DNA of 61,441 bases from Nitrosopumilus sp. LS_AOA (GCA_001543015.1 LFLC01000041.1:1-61441), one strand, 5' to 3'. Positions 44,402-54,319 are shown, counted from the stretch's first letter. Numbers and translations: made by a program. The notes: generated by a model from the sequence alone, not told the origin.

Positions 44402-45663
44402 AGAAAGTCTAGTCCCTTTTTTCCAATATCAGTTCTGCAATATTTACTTGGCCAAGAAATTTTCTCTACTGCAGCATATGCATTAGAAATTGCTGATTCT
44501 AAAGAATCACCTAATGCAGTAACACCTAAGACACGTCCACCATTTGAAAGAATTTGTCCATCTGATTTTTTTGTACCAGCATGAAAAACAAATGCATCAT
44601 TTGAAATAGTATTAAATCCTGAAATTATTTCATCTTTTGGATATGATTCAGGATAACCTTTTGATGCCAAAACAACACATACTGCAAATTTTTTATTCCA
44701 AGTGATTGGAGGCATTGAGGATAATGTACCATCTACACTTGCAACAAAATAATCATACAAATCAAAATCCATCCTCATTGTAATTGGTTGACATTCAGGA
44801 TCACCCATACGAACATTATATTCTAAAACATATGGTTTGCCATCTCGAAGCATAATTCCTGCATACAAAAATCCTTTGAATGTAATTCCTTCATTTTTCA
44901 TTGATTGAATTGTTTTATCAATTACATTTTCTTGAATTTTTTTGGCAAGGGTATCATCAATTATTGGCGTAGGAGAGTATGCACCCATCCCTCCAGTATT
45001 TGGACCTTTATCATCATCAAAAATTCTCTTATGATCTTGGCTTGATGCCATAGGAATTGCAACCTCACCATCAGATATTGCAATAAAGGAGGCCTCAATT
45101 CCATCAATTCGCTCCTCAATAATTATTCTATTCCCAGCATCACCAAATGTTTTTTTGATTAAAATTGTATCAATGGCTGATTCTGCCTCAGCAGTACTAT
45201 TACAAACAATGACGCCCTTTCCTGCAGCAAGACCATCAGCCTTTACTACAACATTGTAATCAAGGGATTGTACATACTTTTGAGCCTTATTTGCATCATC
45301 AAAAATTTCAAATCGAGCAGTCGGAATGTCATTTCGTTTCATGAAATTTTTGGCCCAAATCTTACTTGATTCAAGTTGTGCTGCCATTTTTGAGGGACCA
45401 AAGACTTTGAGGTTTTTTTGATTAAATTTATCAACTATACCTTCAGCTAGAGGTACTTCAGGTCCAACTACAGTAAAACAATTATTTTTTTGAGCAAAAT
45501 CAATCAATCCATCAATATCATTGACATCTATGGGTACATTATTTTCAGTCCCTCCATTTCCCGGAGCAGTAAAAACAGTTTCAACTTTACTGCTTTGAGA
45601 TAGTTTCCAAGATAATGCATGTTCTCTGCCACCAGAACCAATTACCAAAATATTTACCAACAA
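44398..45663 (-). CDS. purD: Phosphoribosylamine-glycine ligase (PurD)
   Basis: This 421-residue ATP-grasp enzyme has GSGGREHALSWKL, the ATP-grasp VKADGLAAGKGVIVC, the GPNTGGMGAYSPTP motif (about 220) and YNVRMGDPECQ. Known role: second step of purine synthesis, whose product GAR is used by PurN. Met3-Leu-Val spacing suggests the start may vary by a few codons. Confidence 0.95.
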   Translation of the reverse strand: MLVNILVIGSGGREHALSWKLSQSSKVETVFTAPGNGGTENNVPIDVNDIDGLIDFAQKNNCFTVVGPEVPLAEGIVDKFNQKNLKVFGPSKMAAQLESSKIWAKNFMKRNDIPTARFEIFDDANKAQKYVQSLDYNVVVKADGLAAGKGVIVCNSTAEAESAIDTILIKKTFGDAGNRIIIEERIDGIEASFIAISDGEVAIPMASSQDHKRIFDDDKGPNTGGMGAYSPTPIIDDTLAKKIQENVIDKTIQSMKNEGITFKGFLYAGIMLRDGKPYVLEYNVRMGDPECQPITMRMDFDLYDYFVASVDGTLSSMPPITWNKKFAVCVVLASKGYPESYPKDEIISGFNTISNDAFVFHAGTKKSDGQILSNGGRVLGVTALGDSLESAISNAYAAVEKISWPSKYCRTDIGKKGLDFL

Positions 45664-45746
45664 GAATTATTCTTTGCCCAATTATATATTCCAAGTCTAA
45701 AAAAAGTAATTTAGCTTTATAATGGCACATGCATACCAAAATCCAG

Positions 45747-48700
45747 ATGGAACTCTCAACAAAGTTTGATGCAAAGAAAATTGAATCTCAAGTAAAAGAA
45801 TACATCAAATCAATTGATTTAGAAAAACAAATTTTTGAATCAGACAAACCTGAAAGAATCAGATTCATTGAAGGACCACCAACAATGAATGGAATTCCAC
45901 ATGCAGGGCACCTAAGAGGTAGAATCATCAAAGATTTGTGGTATAGATTCAACACACTGCAAGGGAAAAAAATTGAATTTAATGGTGGATGGGATACTCA
46001 AGGACTCCCAGTAGAATTACAAGTTGAAAAAGAGTTAGGAGTTACGGGTGGAAAAACTGAGGCAATAAAGCAATTCGGAATAGAGAAAATTGTATCAGAG
46101 TGTAAAAAAATTGTTAAAAAATACAACAAGGCATGGGTAGAAGTAGATGAGTTACTTGGAATGTCATTTAATCATGAGAAAGCATATTGGACATTTAGAG
46201 ATGAATTTATTGAAAGAGAGTGGCAAGTTCTAAAAAAAGCATATGAGAATGGAATACTAGAAGAGGATTTTACAGTAATCGCTTATTGTCCAAGTTGCCA
46301 AACATCACTTAGTCATGCTGAAGTAAATCAAGGATATGAAGAAGTTAAAGATCCATCACTATACTACAAAGTAAAACTAGTTGATGAAGATGCATTTTTG
46401 ATTGTCTGGACTACAATGCCATTTACTTTAGTTACAGATGCAATGGTAGGCTTTCAACCAAAAGAAGATTATGCATACGTCAAAGTAGAAAATGAGACTT
46501 GGGTAATTGGGAAAACACGATTAGAAGAATTTATGACAGAAGTAAAAATTGAGGATTATAAAATTGAAAAAACTTCAAAGGGTTCAGAATTTGAAGGAAA
46601 AAAGTACATTCATCCATTATTAGATTTGATTCCAGAATTAAAGGAATTATCAAAATTAGATAACCATCATGTTGCAGTTTCAGAGCCATTTGTTGATGCA
46701 AGTACTGGTAGTGGTCTTGTGCACCTATCTCCTGCAAATGGTGAGGAGGATATCAAAATTGCAAATAAACGTAAAGTGAAAATTTTCAGTCCCATTGATG
46801 ATGAGGTAAAATTCACAGAACATGCAGGAAAGTATCAAGGAATGTTTGTCCGAGATGCAGATAGATCAATTGTTGAGGATCTTAGAGATTGCAACGCACT
46901 AGTAAAAATTGGAAAAATAAAGCACAAGTATCCACTATGCTGGAGATCTCACCATCCAATTGTGTATCTTGCAAGAAGAGGATGGTTTTACAAATTAGAC
47001 AGACTAGATAACAAAGCAATTGATGCAGCCAATAGTGTAGAGTATTTTTTTGAGCAACCAAAAAATAGATTTCTTGGAATAATCAAAGAAAGACATCCAT
47101 GGTGTATTTCACGAGAACGAATTTGGGGATGTCCACTTCCAGTTTGGAATTGTGAAGAGTGTAATGAAAAGAATTGGTTTTTTACAAGAAAAGAAATTGT
47201 TGATGCTGCAGAAAATTTACCGGATGGTCCAGACTTTGAATTACACAGACCATGGATTGATAACATTACAATAAAATGTAAAAAATGTGGCAGTACAAAA
47301 ACAAAAAGAGAAGAGTACGTATTAGATACATGGCACAATAGTGGTGCTGCACCATATGCATCACTAACTGATGATGAATATTCAAAAGAGATTCCAGCAC
47401 CATTCTTTACTGAAGGGATTGATCAAACTAGAGGATGGGCATATACACTATTAATTGAAAATGTAATTTTAAATAATGCAGCAACTCCCCCCTACAAATC
47501 ATTCTTGTTTCAAGGCCATGTGCTTGATGAGAATGGTGGTAAGATGAGTAAAAGTAAAGGAAATGTTTTGGATGGAGCAGAATTATTACAAAAATACCCC
47601 ATAGATCTAATACGATTCTATTTCATGTGGAAGGCAAGCCCAATTGAGCCACTGAGTTTTAGCACGGATGAATTAATGTCAAGACCGTATCAGGTTATAA
47701 ACACACTATTCAATCTTCACCTCTACTTTAAACAAAATAGTGAATATGATAATTTTGAGAAATCAAATAATATCAAATGGGCAAAGCAAAATAATCTACT
47801 CACATCACCAGACATTTGGTTATTATCAAAACTACAAAAATTAATTCAAACAATGACTGAAAAGAATCAGTCTTGTAAATTCCATGAATGTGCCAAAGCA
47901 ATTGATGATTTCATAATTAACAATCTAAGTCAAGTGTACATTCCAATTACACGAGGAGAGTTATGGGATGAGGATGAGAAAAAGAAAAACAGAAGACTTG
48001 CAATTTATGCAGTGTTAAATAACGTTCTCAAAACTTTAGATATTTTGATTCATCCATTTTGCCCATTTACAAGTGAATATCTATACCAATCAGTCTTTGA
48101 TGGAGAGCAAAGTATTCTACTTGACAAGTGGCCACAGTTCCAAGAATCACTAGTCAATGAAGAGATTGAAGAATCATTTGATATTATGAAAGATGTTGTA
48201 TCAGTGTCATCAGCTGCAAGAATGAAAGGAAAGTTAAAGCGAAGATGGCCACTTAATGAAGCACAAATCTGTGTTAAGAAAGGTAACAAAATAAAACTAG
48301 AATCATTATCAGAATTATTACAATCACAACTAAATGTAGAAAAGTTTTCAGTTTCTGAAACTGAAAAAGAATCAGGGATGAAACAATTTTTAGAATTAAA
48401 ACAATTAGGATTACCTGTAAAACCTACAATTGAATTAGAAAGAAAAAGAATTGGTCCTAAAGCAAAACAACACATGGGGAAACTAGTTGCAAAATTTTCT
48501 GAAACAAATCCTGAAGAAATTATTTCATCATTACAAAAAGAACAGAAATTTGATTTTGAAATTGATGGGGAGATAATCTCATTAGATAATGAGGATTTTA
48601 TTATTAATTTTGATGCTAGTGAAAACTTTGCAGTGGCTAAAAGAGAGGACTATTCTGTATTTATCTCAACATCAAGAAACAAAGAGATGATGGCAAAAGG

Positions 48701-48944
48701 ATTGGTAAAAGATATTGCAAGAAGACTACAAACCCTAAGAAAAGAAAAAGGATACAATCCAACTGATGTACTAAATGTTGCATCAATCCTTGATTTAGAA
48801 GAAGAATCACTTGAAATGATTAAAGAAAAAGCAAAAGAATTGGCATTTTTAGTTAGAGTAAAACAAGTAACCTTTACTGATTCTTGCAAAGAATACAAAG
48901 ATGATGATATTGATGGTCAAAAAATCAGAATAGCAGTAGAATAA
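45747..48944 (+). CDS. ileS: Isoleucyl-tRNA synthetase
   Basis: From ATG at 45747 (MELSTKFDAKKIE) the enzyme has 1065 residues; the frame is open to 45729. It has the HIGH-type GIPHAGHLRGR, the CP1 editing domain with TTMPFTLVTDAMV, zinc-finger Cys pairs (CEECN, CKKC), GGKMSKSKGN, and a long C-terminal anticodon-binding region. The layout is the archaeal/eukaryotic type. Known role: charges tRNA-Ile. It is a stand-alone gene. Confidence 0.95.
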   Translation: MELSTKFDAKKIESQVKEYIKSIDLEKQIFESDKPERIRFIEGPPTMNGIPHAGHLRGRIIKDLWYRFNTLQGKKIEFNGGWDTQGLPVELQVEKELGVTGGKTEAIKQFGIEKIVSECKKIVKKYNKAWVEVDELLGMSFNHEKAYWTFRDEFIEREWQVLKKAYENGILEEDFTVIAYCPSCQTSLSHAEVNQGYEEVKDPSLYYKVKLVDEDAFLIVWTTMPFTLVTDAMVGFQPKEDYAYVKVENETWVIGKTRLEEFMTEVKIEDYKIEKTSKGSEFEGKKYIHPLLDLIPELKELSKLDNHHVAVSEPFVDASTGSGLVHLSPANGEEDIKIANKRKVKIFSPIDDEVKFTEHAGKYQGMFVRDADRSIVEDLRDCNALVKIGKIKHKYPLCWRSHHPIVYLARRGWFYKLDRLDNKAIDAANSVEYFFEQPKNRFLGIIKERHPWCISRERIWGCPLPVWNCEECNEKNWFFTRKEIVDAAENLPDGPDFELHRPWIDNITIKCKKCGSTKTKREEYVLDTWHNSGAAPYASLTDDEYSKEIPAPFFTEGIDQTRGWAYTLLIENVILNNAATPPYKSFLFQGHVLDENGGKMSKSKGNVLDGAELLQKYPIDLIRFYFMWKASPIEPLSFSTDELMSRPYQVINTLFNLHLYFKQNSEYDNFEKSNNIKWAKQNNLLTSPDIWLLSKLQKLIQTMTEKNQSCKFHECAKAIDDFIINNLSQVYIPITRGELWDEDEKKKNRRLAIYAVLNNVLKTLDILIHPFCPFTSEYLYQSVFDGEQSILLDKWPQFQESLVNEEIEESFDIMKDVVSVSSAARMKGKLKRRWPLNEAQICVKKGNKIKLESLSELLQSQLNVEKFSVSETEKESGMKQFLELKQLGLPVKPTIELERKRIGPKAKQHMGKLVAKFSETNPEEIISSLQKEQKFDFEIDGEIISLDNEDFIINFDASENFAVAKREDYSVFISTSRNKEMMAKGLVKDIARRLQTLRKEKGYNPTDVLNVASILDLEEESLEMIKEKAKELAFLVRVKQVTFTDSCKEYKDDDIDGQKIRIAVE

Positions 48945-48993
48945 GTTTTGAATAATGAAATATTTTTATTACAACTATAATTTGCAAAAGTAA

Positions 48994-49581
48994 ATGTCTG
49001 AATCAAATACACCAAATGTTGTTGGAATTAACATTCTAAAACAAAATGGCCTCGATGTTGATGAGTTGTTAAAGCAGTTAATCACAAATGCTGCAGTTGA
49101 GTTTACTGCATACTACTACTTTACCAATCTCAGAGCACATTGTACAGGCTTGGATGGAGAGGCACTCAAAGGAATTATCGAAGATGCAAGACTAGAAGAT
49201 CTTAGTCACTTTGAATCATGTCTTGAGAGAATTTACCAATTAGGTGGAATACTCCCAAATGACGCAACAGAATTTATCAAAATGTCTGGTTGTGAATTCC
49301 TACAACTTCCAACAAATCCAACAGATCACAAAGCAATTCTAGAAAAATGTCTCAAAGCAGAACAAGGTGCAATTGTTAACTGGGATAAAATTTGTAAAAT
49401 GACGCACGGGAAAGATCCTGTAACATACGATATTGCAAAAGATATTCTAGCAGAAGAGATAGAGCATGAGTCTTGGTTCTTAGAGTTAATCTATGGACGA
49501 CCATCAGGGCACATGAGAAGAAAGTATGCAGGAGAAAGACCACATACAAGAAAACACTCTAGAGCTTTGGATATGGGATAA
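48994..49581 (+). CDS. Dps-like ferritin-family protein (thioferritin type)
   Basis: This 195-residue four-helix protein has ferroxidase-like residues (AAVEFTAYYYF, EDLSHFESCLERI, EQGAIVNWDKIC, AEEIEHESWFLEL) and a pair of Cys (SGCEFL and EKCLKAEQ). These match the Dps-like archaeal proteins in which a thiol pair lies near the di-iron site. Known role: iron storage and peroxide protection. The basic C-terminal tail (MRRKYAGERPHTRKHSR) could bind DNA. Confidence 0.88.
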   Translation: MSESNTPNVVGINILKQNGLDVDELLKQLITNAAVEFTAYYYFTNLRAHCTGLDGEALKGIIEDARLEDLSHFESCLERIYQLGGILPNDATEFIKMSGCEFLQLPTNPTDHKAILEKCLKAEQGAIVNWDKICKMTHGKDPVTYDIAKDILAEEIEHESWFLELIYGRPSGHMRRKYAGERPHTRKHSRALDMG

Positions 49582-49685
49582 AACCCAAAATCACTTTCTT
49601 TATTCAAATTGTTATTTTAATGACGACTAATAGTGAAAATCAATTGTTTTGTCAGGGTTAAATAGAAAAATCACGTATAGATAAT

Positions 49686-50015
49686 ATGGTCAAACAGATT
49701 AGTCTTGATGCATGGCAGATTCAACAATTAACAGAATTATTAAAAAAAGGTTCAGACATTGTTACAAAGACTAACAAACCAATTGTGTTATTCAGACAAA
49801 CCTTAGAAGAAGAAGAAGAGTCTTACGAAGAAATTGTATGCACACTTACCAAAGGATATGTGATTGAACAAATGGTCACATCAGGAGGTATACTAGTTCC
49901 AAGTTTTCAACAACAGTTTGTATTTACAATTGAAGAATATCCTCAAGAATTATTGAGAAAAAGTAAGGATCGCTTTTTAGAAATGGTTGATTTTCTTTCA
50001 GAGCAGCTAAAATAA
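49686..50015 (+). CDS. Hypothetical protein
   Basis: A 109-residue soluble alpha/beta protein (MVKQISLDAWQIQQLTELLKKG...) with an acidic stretch EEEEESYEEI. No family is recognised. It is 40 bp upstream of sucC on the same strand. Confidence 0.65.
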   Translation: MVKQISLDAWQIQQLTELLKKGSDIVTKTNKPIVLFRQTLEEEEESYEEIVCTLTKGYVIEQMVTSGGILVPSFQQQFVFTIEEYPQELLRKSKDRFLEMVDFLSEQLK

Positions 50016-50055
50016 TATCATAATTAATAAGGACCGTAAAATTCAAGAATTTTGC

Positions 50056-51162
50056 ATGCAGTTACTAGAGTTTCAAGCAAAAGAATTGTTTCGAGAATAT
50101 GGAATTAATCTACTTGATAGTAAATCATCTACAAATATTGAAGAAGGTAGAAAACATGCAAAAGAGATAGGATATCCATTTGTAATTAAAATTCAGGTCC
50201 CAGTAGGTGGCAGAGGAAAGGCTGGAGGCATTCAAAAATGCCAAAATGATGATGAATTTGAGCTAAAATATCCACAAGTGATGGATTTGACAATAAAAGG
50301 TGAAAAAGCAAGGGCAATTTTACTTGAAAAAATGGCTGACATCAAAAAAGAGTTGTATCTATCAATATTTCTAAATCGTTCAAAAAGATGTTACACAATT
50401 ATTGCATCAGCTGAAGGCGGAGTTGAAATTGAATCAGTCAAAAATCAAATTATCAAAGAAGTGGGACTAGGAGATGTTTCAGAAGAACTTGCAAAAGAGG
50501 TCGCAAAAGAAATGGGATTGGAGGGAAAAACTGCAGACCAATTTGTAGACACTTTGAAAAAATTATCAAAATTAACTATAGAAAAAGAAGCAGAACTTGT
50601 AGAAATTAATCCACTTGCAATCATGCAAGATGATTCAGTCATTGCATTAGATGGTAAATTTGTTACAGATGACAATAGTAATTTCAGACATGATGAATTA
50701 CAAAAATACCAAGAAAAATCAGAGATTGAAGAGCAAGCAGAAAAAAGTGGATTCTCTTTAATAGAATTAGATGGAGACATTGCAGTAGTCGGAAATGGTG
50801 CAGGTCTTGTAATGTCAACACTTGACATGTTATCAGATAATGGAGGAAAAGCAGCTTGCTTTTTAGATGTAGGTGGCGGTGCAACTACTGAATCAGTTTA
50901 TGAAGCATTGACTTTGATTAGCAAGTTAGATAAAGTAAAAGGAATTTTAGTGAATCTTTATGGAGGAATTGTAAAAACTACGGTAGTAGCTGAAGCATTT
51001 CTTAAAGCATATGAAAATAATTTAATTGACTTACCAGTATTTTCAAGATTGAAAGGTACAGAATCAGAAAAAGCAAAAGAAATGCTTCAAGGTTCTAAAA
51101 TCAAAATTTTTGATACAATAGAGGAGGCAATTAACGCAGCAGTAATGGGAGTTAAAAAATGA
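50056..51162 (+). CDS. sucC: Succinyl-CoA synthetase beta subunit
   Basis: This 368-residue ATP-grasp protein has MQLLEFQAKELFREYGI, VPVGGRGKAGGIQ, LVEINPLAIM...ALDGKFV and GNGAGLVMSTLDM...FLDVGGGA. Known reaction: reversible succinate + CoA + NTP to succinyl-CoA. It overlaps sucD by 4 nt (ATGA). In autotrophic Nitrososphaerota it links the carbon-fixation cycle and a partial TCA cycle. Confidence 0.94.
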   Translation: MQLLEFQAKELFREYGINLLDSKSSTNIEEGRKHAKEIGYPFVIKIQVPVGGRGKAGGIQKCQNDDEFELKYPQVMDLTIKGEKARAILLEKMADIKKELYLSIFLNRSKRCYTIIASAEGGVEIESVKNQIIKEVGLGDVSEELAKEVAKEMGLEGKTADQFVDTLKKLSKLTIEKEAELVEINPLAIMQDDSVIALDGKFVTDDNSNFRHDELQKYQEKSEIEEQAEKSGFSLIELDGDIAVVGNGAGLVMSTLDMLSDNGGKAACFLDVGGGATTESVYEALTLISKLDKVKGILVNLYGGIVKTTVVAEAFLKAYENNLIDLPVFSRLKGTESEKAKEMLQGSKIKIFDTIEEAINAAVMGVKK

Positions 51163-52076
51163 CTGACATTTTTGAATTACTAAAGGGTAAACCAGGAGAT
51201 TCAGATTATGAGAAAAAAGGAGTGATTGTTCAAGGAATTACAGGCTCATATGGTTCACTACATTCAAGAAACATGATATCATATGGAACAAATATCGTAG
51301 CTGGTGTAACACCAAATAAAGGAGGTCAAAAATTTGATGACAATATTCCAATTTACAATACAATGCAAGAAGCAGTTGATGCTACAAATGCAAAAATTTC
51401 AATTCTTTTTGTACCAGCAAAATTCTTTCTTAGTGCTGCAAAAGATGCACTAAATGCAGGAATCAAACTACTAGTTGCAATTCCAGAACATGTTCCAATT
51501 AGAGACACTATGGAAACAATAGAGTTAGCAAAACAAAAAGGAGCAGTAGTAATTGGTCCCAATACTCCAGGAATTATGATTCCAGAATTAATTAAAATAG
51601 GAATCATGCCTCCAATGCCTTTCAAAGCAGGAAAGATTGCAGTATTATCAAAGAGTGGAACATTACTTTATGAAATTTCAGATGCATTAACTAGTGCAGG
51701 ATTTGGGCAGTCAATTACAATTGGTATTGGTGGTGATCCAGTTAACGGAACAAGACTCATTGATGCTTTTGAAATGGTAAAAGACATTCCAGATTTGGAG
51801 GGATTAGTAGTAGTTGGAGAGATAGGCGGGGATTCAGAAGAAATTTTAGCTCAAAGAATAATGGATATTGGATTTAGTAAACCAACTGTAGCATACATTG
51901 CAGGTAGGGCAGCACCCAAAGAAAAGAGAATGGGTCATGCAGGTGCAATTGTAATGGGAACTTATGGTTCTGCTGAATCTAAAATTTCAATGTTTAACAA
52001 AGCAAATATCCCAGTAGCTAAAAGACCTGCAGAAGTTCCAGTTTTACTTGCAGGAAAGATGGAAAAATCCGATTAG
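51159..52076 (+). CDS. sucD: Succinyl-CoA synthetase alpha subunit
   Basis: This 305-residue protein has the CoA-binding Rossmann region (GVIVQGITGSYGSLHSRNMI), GVTPNKGG, GPNTPGI and the phospho-His loop MGHAGAIVMG, with His near residue 267. It pairs with the adjacent beta subunit. Related ADP-forming acyl-CoA synthetases exist in the phylum, but the split alpha/beta layout supports SucCD. Confidence 0.94.
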   Translation: MTDIFELLKGKPGDSDYEKKGVIVQGITGSYGSLHSRNMISYGTNIVAGVTPNKGGQKFDDNIPIYNTMQEAVDATNAKISILFVPAKFFLSAAKDALNAGIKLLVAIPEHVPIRDTMETIELAKQKGAVVIGPNTPGIMIPELIKIGIMPPMPFKAGKIAVLSKSGTLLYEISDALTSAGFGQSITIGIGGDPVNGTRLIDAFEMVKDIPDLEGLVVVGEIGGDSEEILAQRIMDIGFSKPTVAYIAGRAAPKEKRMGHAGAIVMGTYGSAESKISMFNKANIPVAKRPAEVPVLLAGKMEKSD

Positions 52077-52107
52077 AATAAAAGAGAGAGATTTTGGAGA
52101 AATACAA

Positions 52108-52275
52108 ATGCCCATTACAGATCCAGAAAAGAAACGCATTGCACAACAAGCACGTCTTGTAATGAGAATTTGCTTCAAATGTGGAGCTAGAAATGACATC
52201 AGGGCAACAAGATGCAGAAAATGTCGAAATCCATACCTGAGATTAAAGAATAGAAATCTCGGAGTAAAGAAATAG
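52108..52275 (+). CDS. rpl40e: Ribosomal protein L40e
   Basis: From ATG at 52108 the protein has 55 residues (MPITDPEKKRIAQQARLVMR...) with the zinc ribbon CFKCG...CRKCRNP of L40e. The frame is open upstream into sucD, but that extension is not used in the family. Known role: large ribosomal subunit protein in archaea and eukaryotes. It follows sucD by 31 nt. Confidence 0.93.
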   Translation: MPITDPEKKRIAQQARLVMRICFKCGARNDIRATRCRKCRNPYLRLKNRNLGVKK

Positions 52276-52277
52276 AA

Positions 52278-52526
52278 CTAGAAATTCATCAATCTTTCTC
52301 TATATGTTACAATAATTGATTTAATCTGAGTGGAGTATTTGATGATAAAGGATTTTGCAGATTCAGGGCTATCCAATTCTTCTAAATATAGTTGAAGATC
52401 ATCAGGAAATTGTTCATTCATTTGAAATAGAATTCTTGATGCATCAACGTATTGACCAAGATTTTCAGCATACTCAAATTCCAATTGCATTCGATCAATT
52501 AGCATATCAAATTCCTGCAATGACAT
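52278..52526 (-). CDS. Small helical hypothetical protein
   Basis: An 82-residue acidic helical protein (MSLQEFDMLIDRMQLEFEYAENL...). No family is recognised. It is convergent with rpl40e, 2 bp apart. Confidence 0.6.
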   Translation of the reverse strand: MSLQEFDMLIDRMQLEFEYAENLGQYVDASRILFQMNEQFPDDLQLYLEELDSPESAKSFIIKYSTQIKSIIVTYRERLMNF

Positions 52527-52620
52527 GTCAAATGTTTCAGAAATTAGTACAAAAACCCGAGGTAATTACAAAATATCTAAAATCTAAAGACAAAAAAGCT
52601 TGTATTTTTGTAAATCTGTT

Positions 52621-52714
52621 GGACCGGTCGTCTAGTTTGGTTTGGATGACGCACTCACACTGCGTAAGGAAGAAATTCCCGCAAAGGTCGTGGGTTCAAA
52701 TCCCATCCGGTCCA
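52621..52714 (+). tRNA. tRNA-Val (CAC) with a 19-nt non-canonical intron
   Basis: The acceptor stem GGACCGG/CCGGTCC with A73, a D arm with G:U pairs, the anticodon stem-loop ACGCA-CTCACAC-TGCGT (anticodon CAC, 52654-52656) and the T arm GTGGG-TTCAAAT-CCCAT are all present. The variable region is 24 nt instead of 5. Removing 52667-52685 restores a normal AGGTC variable loop and a 75-nt tRNA. CCA is not encoded in full. A long protein frame runs through this region by chance. Confidence 0.93.
52667..52685 (+). other. tRNA-Val intron in the variable loop (position 44/45)
   Basis: The fold shows a bulge-helix-bulge: bulge TAA (52665-52667), central helix TGCG:CGCA, bulge AAG (52684-52686), and an inner hairpin GGAA-GAAA-TTCC. 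Cutting after the second base of each bulge removes exactly 19 nt and leaves a normal tRNA. Position 44/45 differs from the canonical 37/38 site and needs the broad-specificity heteromeric splicing endonuclease known in Nitrososphaerota and Crenarchaeota. Confidence 0.82.
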
Positions 52715-52795
52715 CTTATCATATTAAGAAAAAAATACAAAATATCAGACACACCTAATAGTCCACAGATAGTGATTTGTGGTGGATTACAAATA

Positions 52796-54232
52796 ATGCA
52801 AAATAAAATCATCGTTTTAATAATTTGTATTATAATTATTAGTTCAAATATTCAACCAATATTTGCTGAGATTTTTTTCCCAACTACAAATTTTAGATTA
52901 CAAGGACCTCCGACATATTGCGTGGTCATTCCAAATGATCCTATATCAGAGCAACAAAAAAATCAATGGGTGAATTTGGCAAAAAATGCAGTGTTTGATT
53001 GGGAAGAAAAACTAAAAGAAAAGGAAACGAGTAATGATAATCTTTGGAACGTTAATGTAATAATAGTTTCAGAAGAAGACTATGAAAATTGTGGAATTAC
53101 AATATATTTTAAAGATAAACCAAGTTTAACTGGAACTGTTGCAGGGTATTTCACTTGGCCACCAGGTTCAATTACAATTTATTATTTACAATTAGAAGTA
53201 TGTGGTTTGTTTACATGTTATGATGATGAGACATTCGTTTCTGATGATACGATATATGCTATAGCATTACATGAAATAGGTCATTCCTTTGGATTAGATC
53301 ATTATGTTTCAGATAATGCAGATACAAATTCAAAATGGCAAACAAGTCTCAACACACCACCATCAATTATGATTCCAGCAATTCACAATAACCCATTTTT
53401 ACAAGAAATAACAAATATCGATACCAGTAAAGTTCATGAAATTTATGGCAGTGAGGGATTTTATGCATTTTCATCTCTTCCAATTCCAGAACCTACACCA
53501 GAACCTACACCAGAACCTACACCAGAACCTACACCAGAGATCATTGCACCAATTATTCCAGATAGACCTTTTAGTTCAGTAAGAATTTCAGAAAAAATTA
53601 TTGAGGTACAAGACCAACAACAGCAAATAATCAAAATTTCAGGAAGTGTGTCTGATGATAAATTATTGAGAGGGCATCCAGTAATAATTACTGTACACAA
53701 ACCAGATCAATCAATTCAAATTTTGAAAACAGGTACTGCAAGTAGTGGATATTTTGAAACATTATTAATTTTTGATAAAAATTCAATTCGTGGAAACTAT
53801 CATGTTTCAGTAAGTTATATCGGACATGTCGATAAAGATAAGGATGTATCATTTGAAATAGTAGATAAAATTATCACACCATCTATTATTTTAGATGAAC
53901 AAGATACCGAATCATCAATTGTATCAAATCCAAATGTATCAAATCCAATTGAAACAGACTCAGATGAAATAATTCCTCAATGGGTAAAAAACAGTGCAAG
54001 ATGGTGGTCTGAGGGAAATATTGATGATGAGACATTTGTAGATGGAATAGAATTTCTAATTTCCAAAGAAATTATAGATATTCCAAAACATAACAGTTCT
54101 CAATCAATTCTAGAAATTCCAGATTGGATAAAAAACAATGCAAGATGGTGGTCTGAGGGAAATATTGATGATGAGACATTTGTAGATGGAATAGAATTTC
54201 TAGTTAAAATAGGAATTGTCAAAATGAGTTAA
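52796..54232 (+). CDS. Secreted matrixin-like metalloprotease with Trp-rich C-terminal repeats
   Basis: From ATG at 52796 the protein has 478 residues; the longer upstream frame crosses the tRNA and is rejected. It has a signal peptide (about 1-24), a metzincin domain with HEIGHSFGLDH (His159, Glu160, His163, His169) and a Met-turn in SIMIPAI. A Pro-Glu-Pro-Thr linker (about 228-245) and an Ig-like domain (about 265-360) follow. The end has two nearly identical repeats [DQ]W-[IV]-KN-x-ARWWSEGNIDDETFV ending in GIEFL, at about 395-475. The Trp-rich repeat is widespread in secreted thaumarchaeal proteins. Confidence 0.88.
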   Translation: MQNKIIVLIICIIIISSNIQPIFAEIFFPTTNFRLQGPPTYCVVIPNDPISEQQKNQWVNLAKNAVFDWEEKLKEKETSNDNLWNVNVIIVSEEDYENCGITIYFKDKPSLTGTVAGYFTWPPGSITIYYLQLEVCGLFTCYDDETFVSDDTIYAIALHEIGHSFGLDHYVSDNADTNSKWQTSLNTPPSIMIPAIHNNPFLQEITNIDTSKVHEIYGSEGFYAFSSLPIPEPTPEPTPEPTPEPTPEIIAPIIPDRPFSSVRISEKIIEVQDQQQQIIKISGSVSDDKLLRGHPVIITVHKPDQSIQILKTGTASSGYFETLLIFDKNSIRGNYHVSVSYIGHVDKDKDVSFEIVDKIITPSIILDEQDTESSIVSNPNVSNPIETDSDEIIPQWVKNSARWWSEGNIDDETFVDGIEFLISKEIIDIPKHNSSQSILEIPDWIKNNARWWSEGNIDDETFVDGIEFLVKIGIVKMS

Positions 54233-54319
54233 TTGAAAATGATTTTTGACATCAAATTATATTATTTCAAATAATTCTTCATAGAATTCATATACAGATA
54301 AAATAGTGAAATCAATCAA

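Noticed and set aside
52661-52690. Long variable arm (type II tRNA, Ser or Leu)
   Set aside because: The anticodon is CAC (Val), and the extra bases form a proper bulge-helix-bulge whose removal gives a normal variable loop, so an intron is the better reading.
52355-52795. N-terminal extension of the metalloprotease frame
   Set aside because: It runs straight through tRNA-Val, overlaps the convergent small gene, and has no protein-like character; the signal peptide starts at 52796.
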